Assembly: GCA_028565715.1 (NCBI GenBank)
Contig: JAOXYC010185245.1
Coordinates: 1 to 12,568, forward strand
Direction of reading: 5' to 3'
Source: Phoronis pallida
Lineage: Eukaryota > Phoronida > Phoronidae
DNA: 12,568 nt
Shown here: positions 5,201 through 12,133 of the stretch, one piece after another
Numbering within the stretch: position 1 is the stretch's first letter
Layout of the letters: each line of letters opens with the position of its first letter
The notes under the pieces: generated by a model
What the model was told of the DNA's origin: nothing
Database searches by the model: none
The model's input: the letters and a program-made list of their open reading frames with translations, nothing else
Translations under genes and position numbers: made by a program

Positions 5201-7810
5201 ACAGAGATTCTCTCCTTAGGAAAAAGGTTGGTAGGTTAAAATGTTCCAGAGTTTGAAAACTTGGTAAAAGAATTAATTCTTACATAAAATACTGGAAGAA
5301 TTGATTGGTCTTTCAACAATACGTGTGTTCCTAGTTGGTAAAAGTTGCGAACAGCTGTCGAAATAAGCTGAAAATAAATAAACTCACTCCTTGGAACCAT
5401 GAAAACGCCAATAACTAACAGGCATGTAATAATTTAAAAAGGAACATCAGTTATACCAAAGACCTATATACGGTCTCTGGTTATACTAAAAACATAATAG
5501 TAATTTCTTGACGTTTCGGATCTTGTGCTGCTTACTTTTTCAGGAGTATGATAACAGTTATCATACTCCTAAAGAAGGAAGCAGCACGAATTCTGAAACT
5601 GCTCTACATGATGTCACATAAAGACAACACAACTTCATCATGTTCATGTTATAAAACAAGTCTTTGCTTGTCTCGATGAAAAAACTTATTTCAAGTGATA
5701 TGTGTTAAGTGGGGTTTTAGTTATTTCAATACAATCCAAAAATGTGTGAACGTTGCGACTTAGGCTATTTTTGGCACTTTTTGAACATAGCTTTCTCCGC
5801 AATAAGTGGTCGAACCTTCATGAAAATTTAAAGATGTACTATTTAGCCTTAGTAGAAGGGAAACAGGTCTCAGATTGTTTATTGACCCCTCCATTGCTGA
5901 ACTATGGAGCTTCAAAAATGAAGACTTTCATAAAAAAACAAATTAATGAAAATGTTAGCTTTAAAATTTTCAAAACGAAAAAAATTAGCAAAATTTTGAG
6001 ACCCGTTTCCCTTCAATACACAAAATCGATTATATTAAAATATAAACCATTCCCATATAGTATGTATCGTTCCCGAAATCCTTGTTCAAAAAATTTTTTT
6101 AGTAAAAAAATCGGTCACATGACCAAAATCAATTTTTTAAAATTGAAATATGACCAAAAGATTCCAAATGTATTCACCTTTCAGAAAATATATACTTTTG
6201 TAGACAAAAATGAACCAGAGCGTTAAGATTTTAAATTTATGGCTTGAAATACTCATCTTGGTGTGTTCAATCATATTCAAAACGACAAACAGACATTTCT
6301 CGCCAATTTCAAGCTTCAATCGAACAACAACAAAGTAAATTGTAGGTCGTCATTTAACGAGCTTTTAATGCAGGAAACCATGGACGATTTACTTAGTCAA
6401 CGTTGACAGTTAAACCTTTGCTGAGCCATTTGCGATGATAAGAATGCAACTTTAGAGTATTATTTAGCTGTTTTGAGCGTTTGAATGGGTGTATTTTTGT
6501 TATTGTTACCAGTGAGGTTTGTCTCTTTAATAAAGCTGTTGTGATTTTGGTTGTGTTTGTTTTTGACTTTCACACTCACCACAACCCTTGGGGAAGTCAC
6601 CTCATGGCCCGTCAACCCAATTTCCAGATGTTTTTCCGACTCCCACGCCATTTTGACGATGTCCGTTTGCATGTTTTCGAAAGGCTCAGGATCTCTTCCT
6701 AAGAAATAGTCAAAAATAGTCAAAACTCATTATTTGCTTATATCAACCACGTCCCAATCGCCATCGTTCGCATCATACCCATCAGCGTCATCCTCGCAAA
6801 CTTTATCAACGTCATTATCGACATTATATCCCCATCATTGTCATCGTCATCATCACCATCATCGTTGTCAAGAACATCAACAGCAACAACACTACATCAA
6901 CAAAATGTCTTCAGCATTCAATTTGCATGTCGCTTTTTCGTAGCTATCATTTGACAAGATAACCTTTTCTTCTATTTTCTTCTATCGCGATTAGCATCAC
7001 GGATAACATTCGTTCATGTTAGGATCACACTTTGCATTTGATACAATTAAAAACAAACCATGTTTCTCTTGTTATCTTTTGAACAATTGGTGAAAGTGGT
7101 GCGCAGGTCAAAGGTACTATATGTATATTATATATGGTTATATATAATCCTCCCAAAAGGTCTGTTGCATACTAAGGTTAATAAAATTTGAAGATAAAGA
7201 ACAACTGTTTTTGGACGTGACATGTTTCGACGGTACGACCATCCTCGTCAGACGTTTATTTGCAAGTGACACTCTAGCCCGCAGGCTGTATACAAAACAA
7301 GAATTATAGTCAATGTACAATACATACATAATATGTAAACTAACATTGACTACAATTCTTGTTTTGTATACAGCCTGCGAGCTAGAGTGTCACTTGCAAA
7401 TAAACGTCTGACGAGGATAGTCGTACCGTCGAAACATGTCACGTCTAAAAACAGTTGTTCTTAATATCTTCAAATTTTATATATGGTTATGTTCATGTAG
7501 GCTATTTTTAAAGTTACTGTCTCTGTTTTGGTCAAAATCCAGCGTCACACAAATCAACTAGAACTTTGATCCTTCTCAATGATCGTGCTATTAAAATAGC
7601 ACGATCATTGTTGCTGCTGTTTATATGACAGATTAAACTCCTATTAAATTGAAAAGTAACTAACCAAAAGACTTGACCGGTACATCTGTCCACGGACGTC
7701 TCCTGTTTTCTCTGTTCTCTCGTCTTTTACTCAGAATTTTCACGTTATCAACCAGATTATTACGAATAGTTGTATGTTTCAGTAGACGTGTATTGCGATG
7801 CTTGATGTGC
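2075..7810 (-). CDS. Caspase-like protein (family C14), probably catalytically inactive; nine exons, 5' end unresolved
   Basis: Exons in transcript order: 7665-7810, 6580-6698, 4648-4681, 4232-4302, 3452-3619, 3095-3170, 2923-2978, 2562-2739, 2075-2217 (stop TGA 2075-2077). Donors are GTTAGT, GTGAGT, GTAAGT, GTGAGT, GTAAGT, GTAAGG, GTGTAG (or GTGAGA, 9 bases earlier) and GTAAGT; every acceptor is AG and all phases fit, giving 329 residues. Caspase features, numbered from the first full codon: G79-HEV then ENATLKEVESLI (the usual G-[FYH]-x-V ... NLT..EM region), L-L-F-V-T-G-G-D at 119-126 where caspases have LLSHG, IHIMDC at 171-176 where they have FIIQAC, and a p10 segment MAVPGPALFSVRN (211-223) followed by HPWGSG. 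The C-terminus ends in an acidic D/S-rich tail (314-326). Caspases cleave after Asp in apoptosis and inflammation; here the His is missing and R-G after Cys became P-L, so a regulatory, non-proteolytic role is inferred. The first exon is basic; no prodomain was recognised. The call is by eye from motif order and spacing. Confidence 0.75.
2562..2739 (-). CDS. Caspase-like gene, p10 helix exon
   Basis: The exon is bounded by TTTTCTGAAATAG and G|GTAAGT. It begins H-P-W-G-S-G-Q-M-C-Y-W-A-L-G-A-L-S-E, matching caspase p10 xxxGSWFIQALCEVLSE in spacing, with Trp of GSW replaced by Gly. The following 35 residues are more divergent from the family and could hide an unrecognised extra splice. Confidence 0.7.
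2875..2893. repeat. GC-rich hairpin CCACCCGG-CGG-CCGGGTGG in intron
   Basis: This is a perfect 8-bp stem with a 3-base loop, in otherwise AT-rich DNA. It sits about 28 bases downstream (in the minus-strand transcript) of the two competing donors of the exon at 2923-2978. An effect on splice choice is speculation. Confidence 0.6.
2923..2978 (-). CDS. Caspase-like gene, S1-pocket exon with two in-frame donors
   Basis: The long form ends with S-V-R-N and uses donor GTGTAG at 2922; the short form ends with the Ser at 2932 and uses the better-looking donor GTGAGA at 2931. Both are phase 0 and both read into the next exon. Caspases have SWRN or SYRN here, three residues before GSW; the long form reproduces that spacing exactly (RN-HPW-GS), so I take it as the main form. 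The acceptor CACTAG has a weak pyrimidine tract but is the only one in phase without a stop. Confidence 0.65.
3095..3170 (-). CDS. Caspase-like gene, interdomain linker exon
   Basis: The exon has a strong acceptor (TTTTTTCTTTGTTTTATTTAG) and donor G|GTAAGG. It encodes 25 residues between the p20-like and p10-like parts, including E-A-A-S-D-A, an Asp in the position where caspases are often processed. Whether it is cleaved cannot be told. Confidence 0.7.
3431..3619 (-). CDS. Caspase-like gene, p20 active-site exon (alternative donors at 3451 and 3430)
   Basis: The acceptor is TTGTTTTTTAG. The exon opens G-G-D-N-Y-F-Y, the degenerate SHG loop, and ends with S-T-I-H-I-M-D-C-P-L-S, the counterpart of the QACRG strand. 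GTAAGT occurs twice: after the Ser codon (exon 3452-3619, main form, G at -1) and 21 bases on (exon 3431-3619), adding V-S-R-Q-G-R-H right after the cysteine loop. Both keep phase 0. Confidence 0.72.
3782..3908. mobile_element. 111-bp MITE-like fold-back with 8-bp target duplication
   Basis: The element occupies 3790-3900, begins GGTACAAGTCG and ends CGACTTGTACC. The 29-bp terminal inverted repeats (3790-3818 and 3872-3900) are perfect. A second perfect 16-bp stem (3827-3842 with 3849-3864) closes on a 6-base loop, with a small internal bulge between the stems. GTACGGCG flanks it directly at 3782-3789 and 3901-3908. An 8-bp duplication fits hAT, P or Merlin-type transposases; the termini do not decide between them. 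It lies in an intron of the caspase-like gene. Confidence 0.88.
4232..4302 (-). CDS. Caspase-like gene, p20 core-strand exon
   Basis: The exon is bounded by CTTTTATTTTATAG and ACG|GTGAGT. It encodes L-I-K-Q-E-L-E-D-Y-M-P-G-C-K-A-L-S-V-L-L-F-V-T, corresponding to the helix and hydrophobic strand that lead into the caspase SHG loop. Phase is 1 in and 0 out. Confidence 0.75.
4648..4681 (-). CDS. Caspase-like gene, 34-base micro-exon
   Basis: The acceptor is TTTTTTTTAG and the donor AAA|GTAAGT. It encodes D-F-E-N-A-T-L-K-E-V-E, matching the caspase NLT..EM..L motif. It links a phase-0 donor to the next exon in phase 1. Confidence 0.72.
4960..5031. repeat. Fold-back repeat, 29-bp arms
   Basis: Arms 4960-4988 and 5003-5031 match in 28 of 29 positions, separated by 14 bases that contain a further CCTT/AAGG stem. 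No clear target duplication is visible. It is probably a small MITE relic. Confidence 0.8.
5513..5599. repeat. Fold-back repeat, 43-bp arms around one base
   Basis: Arms 5513-5555 and 5557-5599 match in 36 of 43 positions. The innermost 14 pairs are perfect, with a single central base. A probable MITE relic, older than the other fold-backs here. Confidence 0.78.
6580..6698 (-). CDS. Caspase-like gene, p20 N-terminal exon
   Basis: The acceptor is GACTATTTCTTAG and the donor GTG|GTGAGT. It encodes 39 residues from R-D-P-E-P-F-E-N-M to L-T-G-H-E-V-T-S-P-R-V-V. The G-H-E-V matches the LGYEV/LGFEV element that precedes the NLT region in caspases. Confidence 0.72.
6755..6905. repeat. Degenerate ATC/TCA trinucleotide repeat
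   Basis: An imperfect run of CATC, TCATCG and ATCACC units, densest at 6830-6870. It is an ordinary decayed microsatellite in an intron. The short His-rich plus-strand frame over it is a by-product. Confidence 0.75.
7215..7255 (-). ncRNA. Hammerhead ribozyme, type I minimal (left arm)
   Basis: Read on the minus strand: stem I ACGT pairs with terminal ACGT, core CTGACGA, stem II GATGGT-CGT-ACCGTC (G-C, A-U, U-G, G-C, G-C, U-A) after one extra G, core GAA, stem III AC/GT with a 2-base loop, and cleavage triplet GTC. All core bases except the extra G fit the consensus. Very short stem III is typical of the forms reported in Penelope-like elements. It is sense to the caspase-like pre-mRNA. Confidence 0.7.
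7404..7444 (+). ncRNA. Hammerhead ribozyme, type I minimal (right arm)
   Basis: This is the plus-strand twin of the left-arm motif, with the same core CTGACGA and GAAAC, stem I ACGT/ACGT and GTC site. One substitution (A at 7419) replaces a G-C pair of stem II with an A-C mismatch, so this copy may be weaker. Confidence 0.65.
7528..7567. mobile_element. Solitary terminal repeat related to the 9287-9559 element
   Basis: TTGGTCAAAATCCAGCGTCA followed by AAATCAACTAGAACTTT matches the right terminal repeat of the 9287-9559 element (reverse complement) with a short gap. No partner repeat is visible nearby, so this is a fragment. Confidence 0.7.
7577..7610. repeat. Perfect 16-bp hairpin with 2-base loop
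   Basis: CAATGATCGTGCTATT at 7577-7592 is exactly complementary to 7595-7610. It lies ten bases from the solitary terminal repeat and about 55 bases downstream of the splice donor at 7664 in the minus-strand transcript. Confidence 0.85.
7665..7810 (-). CDS. Caspase-like gene, most 5' well-supported exon
   Basis: The acceptor is GATTCTTTCTATACAG and the donor G|GTTAGT. It encodes 48 residues, with a leucine/asparagine stretch (L-L-K-H-T-T-I-R-N-N-L-V-D-N-V) and then K-R-R-E-N-R-E-N-R-R-R-P-W. The first part might be the remnant of a death-fold prodomain, but I cannot show it. Without an ATG it needs an upstream exon ending with two codon bases. Confidence 0.65.
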
Positions 7811-7973
7811 CTGTATAGAAAGAATCAGTCTTGACGGAGCTTAATTTATGTCATAGTGATATATGTATACCAAGGCGGCCATTTTGGACTCGAGCATTTA
7901 CTTGGGCAGAAAACTACATGTATTAATTCGCAAACATCACACATTGGCCTCTTATATCTTATTTTATCCTCAC

Positions 7974-8007
7974 AATTTGCTAAATAACACATTCTCATCG
8001 GAGGTTT
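7974..8007 (-). CDS. Candidate upstream micro-exon of the caspase-like gene
   Basis: Acceptor TTTTGTTTTTGCGTGTCAG and donor TT|GTGAGG bound 34 bases that read T-S-D-E-N-V-L-F-S-K and end with two bases, as the exon at 7665-7810 requires (making Leu). It also needs an upstream exon, which I could not find. Support is limited to splice sites and phase. Confidence 0.35.
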
Positions 8008-8761
8008 CTGACACGCAAAAACAAAATATAACGAACAATGAGCTCCCAGTATATTCATTTACGCGAATCGTGCAGCATCCGTCAATTTCGCTTTTTGTTT
8101 GGAAGATTCTTATACTTTTTTCAGTTAAATTGTGGGAGTGCTAGGAGACAGAAGATGGTTGTCCAATGGTCTTAAAACTGATAGTTTCTTTACCACTGTT
8201 TTTAGAATGACTGTTACAATGTTTTTCATTTTAGTAGAGACAATTTTTGAACGTTTAATTAATTAAGGAAAAGAAAATTTGAGCAGCTGCGTGGATATAA
8301 CAACTTTTTAGAATTTTATTCATGACATATTTGGCCCTCTATTCCTTACTATAGAGTGTTTAAATCATCGATCACGATTTGCATGATGGCCTGTTTGGGT
8401 ATATTTCAATTTTTGGTGTCAGTTAGTCAAGAACCCGAAAAATTAATATTCTGCTGGAGCTGGGATATATTTTGCCCATCGGGGATTCGCATTAACCCCA
8501 TTTATATTGTCGTGTGGGTGAAAATCAAGCAACGAAAAAAGTGTATATGAATAATTAAAAAAATCTATTCCATAATACAATCAGTATACATCACAGAATA
8601 TTATCACAGATTTGAGCATGATTTGAGCGTAATCTAGAAAAATACTATTTGAGAAATAATCAAACAAGTACATCAATATATTTCAAACCTTTAAGAAATC
8701 AATCATATTTAGGGCAAACATGTTTTTCTATACAATTGTTATGAACCTTCACGTAAGCACG
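8008..8761. other. AT-rich stretch without recognised feature
   Basis: I see no splice-bounded exon, RNA gene or repeat here. Short open frames on both strands look random. It may hold the undetected 5' part of the caspase-like gene. Confidence 0.5.
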
Positions 8762-8995
8762 TTTCATTAAAAACACGGCTGTGTATGCTATTTACCACTT
8801 TGCATCGAGTCTTTTCGTAGTCCCGGAAAAGTTTTATATTAATTTCGGACAAACCTTGAAAAAGTTCACGAAATGCCATGCATTTTGGTGAACTTTTTCA
8901 AGGTTTGTCCGAAATTAATATAAAACTTTTCCGGGACTACGAAAAGATTCGATGCAAAGTGGTAAATAGCATACACAGCCGTGTTTTTAATGAAA
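8762..8995. mobile_element. Near-perfect 108-bp-arm inverted repeat
   Basis: Arms 8762-8869 and 8888-8995 match in 107 of 108 positions around an 18-base loop. The only difference is G versus A in the GCATCGAGTC/GATTCGATGC segment. Such low divergence points to a young or actively homogenised fold-back element. No target duplication is evident at the arm ends. Confidence 0.88.
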
Positions 8996-9286
8996 TTCTT
9001 ATGAAATACATAATACTTTCTGGCATTGAGCGAAATATTGTACTGGTATGTTTCTAAAAAACAAAAACCTTAGATTGTCGTTATAAGAAAATGAATAACA
9101 CTGCAGCCTAGGTAATTAATAAAAAAATAAACCACCAATGTCATTTTTCCCCAAAGTCAGTATCGATGACCCTGTCAGCAAAAAAACAATTAAAGGACCA
9201 AATTGTAACCGGACACATCCTTTCCCAAGACGACAACAATTAGTAAAGTTACGGTATCTGCGGTGGTCTAGGTATTAAATTTCTGG

Positions 9287-9559
9287 TTGGTCCCAATCCG
9301 GCGTCAAAACGCAAATCAACTAGACATTTTGTGTAAGAGTCCTTTGTTGCAACTGGGTAAAAAAATCATAAAGTCGGTAAAAGGGTTTTTTGAGTGCTAT
9401 TGGACTTTTTATGGGATACAAAGCTCTCAAAGTCAGATCATCCTTACAGATTTTTTTGATTTTTTGACTCAGATGCAAGTATTAAGTTATGTACAACAAA
9501 GACTCGTACGTACACAAAAGTTCTAGTTGATTTACGTTTTGACGCTGTATTTTGACCAA
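9287..9559. mobile_element. Terminal-inverted-repeat element of about 273 bp
   Basis: TTGGTCCCAATCCGGCGTCA at the left faces TGACGCTGTATTTTGACCAA-type sequence at the right. The imperfect inverted repeats extend about 65 bases and share AAATCAACTAGA and TTTGTGTA. The interior has no transposase. It ends about 28 bases before the stop codon of the 304-residue frame, so it sits in that gene's 3' flank. No clear target duplication. Confidence 0.78.
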
Positions 9560-9586
9560 AGCAGGGACGGTAACTTTAAAGGAAAA

Positions 9587-10501
9587 TCACAAATCCTTCA
9601 AATTGGCGAGTCTTTGTCTACTTTTGCGGGCTCTGATTGAGGCCACTTGGGCGGAAAGCGAATTATCGCGAGATCTCTTCCTGGCAGCTATCACACGTTC
9701 CTTGTTTTCCGGTAGCTCTATCGCTTCCGATGGCGATGAATCTAACATAAACTTTGGTTTGTCGTCGTAACGGTCTGTCATTTGACCGAGTGAATTGCCG
9801 GAAATTGAACCCCGGGGACTAATTTGTCTAAGGTCATAACGACGTGTTGCATGAGCGAGTGATGTAGGATTACTAACTAAAGTGTTTGGTTTTGGGCTAA
9901 GTCCTTCTGAACCAAGAATTTGCCGAATTCTCTCAGATTGAAAACGAGATGGCGAATCGTCTACAATATCATGATCGTGTTCGTTTTCCACTTCAAAAAT
10001 CGGAGGAAGTGTGGGTATAGAATCAACTCGTTTCATCCCCTGTGACGAATCCGCGACAGCACCATTCGTGTCCTTTTGAAGAGAATAACTTTCTCCATTT
10101 TCTGCGTCCCTTTCTGAATCATTGTTTGTCTTTATTTCTTGTAAACGCTTTTTAGACTTTATGATTTCGTCGTACAGATCGCCCGAACTACCTGTTCGTG
10201 GTAGGGTGAATCGTTGCTTTGAATGGTTAAAACTTGCACCTTCAGCACCAAGTGACAAGTTGCCATTCTTTTCTACCTTTCTAGTTTCAGCTTCTAGTTT
10301 GTTACCATCCTGTTTTTCTGATTTCTTTTTCGATGGAACTCTGGGCGAGTAGAAAGTAAGCGTTACGTTAGTCATCAGAGCTTTTTTAGCGCTGAATCTT
10401 TCGTATAAGTCGTAAGTCGAACCAGACGGGATTGTTGTCTGAGTACTTGTTCGCTGCAGTTTTGGAAGACGGCTTCTTACGCCCCGTGCATAACTACTCA
10501 T
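9587..10501 (-). CDS. Basic, serine-rich, probably disordered protein of unknown function (304 aa)
   Basis: This single open frame starts at ATG 10499-10501, with an in-frame TAA immediately before it, and ends with TGA 9587-9589. The length and even base composition, far less AT-rich than its surroundings, support a real gene. I do not recognise a domain. The chain is rich in Ser, Lys, Arg, Asp and Glu and has no membrane segment or signal peptide. A motif occurs twice: G27-S-T-Y-D-L-Y-E-R-F-S-A-K-K-A-L and G104-S-S-G-D-L-Y-D-E-I-I-K-S-K-K-R-L. A weaker R-Y-D-L-R stands at 221-225. Residues 159-200 are acidic and proline/serine-rich. The end (267-304) is basic and predicted helical, with K-R-S-R as a possible nuclear signal. 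The start context is weak (T at -3). No strong splice donor exists except GTAAGA near codon 8. No AATAAA lies close downstream, so a spliced 3' end is possible. Confidence 0.72.
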   Translation of the reverse strand: MSSYARGVRSRLPKLQRTSTQTTIPSGSTYDLYERFSAKKALMTNVTLTFYSPRVPSKKKSEKQDGNKLEAETRKVEKNGNLSLGAEGASFNHSKQRFTLPRTGSSGDLYDEIIKSKKRLQEIKTNNDSERDAENGESYSLQKDTNGAVADSSQGMKRVDSIPTLPPIFEVENEHDHDIVDDSPSRFQSERIRQILGSEGLSPKPNTLVSNPTSLAHATRRYDLRQISPRGSISGNSLGQMTDRYDDKPKFMLDSSPSEAIELPENKERVIAARKRSRDNSLSAQVASIRARKSRQRLANLKDL

Positions 10502-11127
10502 TTACCACGGACACATTTCACAAAATACAAACTGTCCATATAAGCTCTTAAGGAAGATCTTCAAACTAAGAACGAGTGCAAAATCCAGCTTCCAATATTG
10601 CAATATCAAACGGTCTTGAGTAAATAATTCTTCACTCGAACCGTCCTATCTTCGCTATATCAACTTCAACAAAAGCACACATCATTGTTCTAAGAGTTTC
10701 CACATCTCCACCGAGTACTGAAAACAGTCTTCCCCGTTTTCCAAAGGAGCCTTTGTCAATAGGAAGGCAATCCCCTTTAGAAAGCTACTTTTCCCGGTAT
10801 CTTGCCGCGCATAGTTCTGTCTAAATTACAGCTTCGAATACTGCGTTCGCCTACGCGACCATTGATTTAATTGTATAGGTATAATAGCCATCATAACTCA
10901 AAATTGATCTGATGGATTACGTATATCGTGCATTGTTCTTTCTTTCAGCGATCCCCATACGTTGGTTAAAAATTCAAATATCCTGCTCATATAATTCCGA
11001 GGGTGTTAAGATAGTCGATAACTTTAACATGTGTTTAAATATTTAATTGAATAAATAAGAATGGTTGATTGCTTTAGTACTCATGTACGTATCCCCCCGT
11101 TTTTCTTTGGAAACAATCATCGTAGAG

Positions 11128-11308
11128 AGCCCCAATCGATAATCGATAAATCAGTATCAAACAAAAATGTCTACCCATCATTAGTGTTCAGATTAGCATA
11201 TAATTGAATATATTAACTAAATTTGCTTGCTCATGCCTGAACAATATCCTATAAGGTCTCACTCAATAATCAATAAATCACAATAAAACAAATATGTATC
11301 CCTTTATC
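11128..11308 (+). repeat. Diverged direct duplication, unit about 50 bp
   Basis: The segments 11128-11180 and 11258-11308 share CAATcgaTAATCgATAAATC followed by AT.AAACAAA.ATGT.T.CC. They lie about 130 bases apart. This is an old tandem duplication or two copies of a small repeat. Confidence 0.5.
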
Positions 11309-12072
11309 AATTGTAAACGTAGTCATTGTATTGGACAAATCATCTAGGTGCAAATAAAAACTTCGCATATACCAGAATGGACCTCACTGTGATAATGTGT
11401 TACATGTAATCTCGTGCCAGGGGGTCGCTTGTGATTTAGATTCTGTTTAATCACACCATTTTGTATGCTTGAGTATTATTGACCGAAACCTATCGATTAT
11501 TATCGTGGAAATTGTATATATTTTTGAAGTTTGATTTAATGTTTGTGTTATGGTAATTTCATTTGAAAGATAAGAATGGTATGGTTGAAATGGTTTATTG
11601 TAAAATAAATGATGAATACTAACTTAAGAATAACTTTTGATCTCTGCAAAGATGGGCAACCAAAAAGCGCCAAAAATACCGAAAGCATCCGCCCATCCAT
11701 ATAGATCTTACTATTATACTAAAACTGAGTATTGGGAACAACATCAAAATGAATAAATATTGAAGTACCAAGCTGCTAGGTTGATATGCTCTGTGATTTT
11801 CGTTATTCTTGATCGTTCATGGTAGAGGTATAATTTAAAGGTCGTAATTTGTTTTTTATCTGCTTTTAAATTTGCCTGAGGACACTCCCAAAACCTTTAA
11901 ACTCAGAGAAGTCAACAGATCGAAGAAAAAATTGACAATTTATTGTTCTTCAAAATATGTTGTATTTTAAATATTGTCATGTACGAAGTAATGTATATTT
12001 CTATTTGCTTTTGGCTAAAGCGTCTAAGTATTTCAATCAACGTTGGTCACGGACCATAGTATCGACCTGTAT

Positions 12073-12133
12073 CCATTATGTCGCCGTCGTGTCCATCCGC
12101 GGTGACTGAATAGCTACGGCGGCCACATAATGG
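12073..12133. repeat. Imperfect 18-bp hairpin, possible fold-back relic
   Basis: CCATTATGTCGCCGTCGT (12073-12090) pairs with 12116-12133 in 16 of 18 positions. An outer GTCACGGA/TCCGTGAC pair around 12050 and 12160 suggests a longer decayed inverted repeat. It is more GC-rich than its surroundings. Confidence 0.55.

Larger units (their letters stand above)
4682..6579 (-). other. Long AT-rich intron of the caspase-like gene
   Basis: This intron contains two fold-back repeats (4960-5031 and 5513-5599). The part from about 5750 to 6230 is very A/T-rich and open on the plus strand only by composition. I found no extra exon needed to keep the frame, although one of a length divisible by three could be missed. 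Confidence 0.6.
7128..7490. mobile_element. Fold-back element with two hammerhead motifs, Penelope-like affinity
   Basis: Near-identical inverted arms at 7181-7316 and 7343-7480 flank a 26-base spacer. Each arm carries a minimal type I hammerhead motif facing outward from the spacer. The 14-mer TTATATATGGTTAT occurs at 7128-7141 and again at 7477-7490 and may be the target duplication. Hammerheads of this minimal kind are known in the terminal repeats of Penelope-like elements and in retrozymes. No reverse transcriptase is present, so this is a non-autonomous or end-only copy. It lies in the first detected intron of the caspase-like gene. Confidence 0.8.

Noticed and set aside
5389-5426. Possible 27-base minus-strand exon (L-L-A-F-S-W-F-Q-G) between TTAG and GTGAGT
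   Set aside because: The acceptor has almost no pyrimidine tract, and the frame does not need the exon because its flanking exons already join in phase.
5753-6226. 157-residue plus-strand open frame, the longest on that strand
   Set aside because: It is Lys/Phe/Ile-rich purely from A/T-rich sequence, lacks any recognisable domain, shows irregular codon use, and lies antisense in a long intron of the caspase-like gene.
6481-6702. 73-residue plus-strand open frame
   Set aside because: It is the antisense shadow of the splice-bounded caspase-like exon at 6580-6698.
6734-6943. His/Gln-rich plus-strand frame that looks like a poly-His protein
   Set aside because: It is a translation of a degenerate ATC/TCA microsatellite.
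8343-8400. Possible minus-strand exon ending at GTAAGG near 8347
   Set aside because: Joining its last two bases (TA) to the G that opens the 7665-7810 exon creates TAG, and the other phase meets TAA within a few codons.
9101-9140. AATAAA motifs on the plus strand near 9118-9130
   Set aside because: No plus-strand gene ends upstream of them; they are expected by chance in AT-rich DNA.
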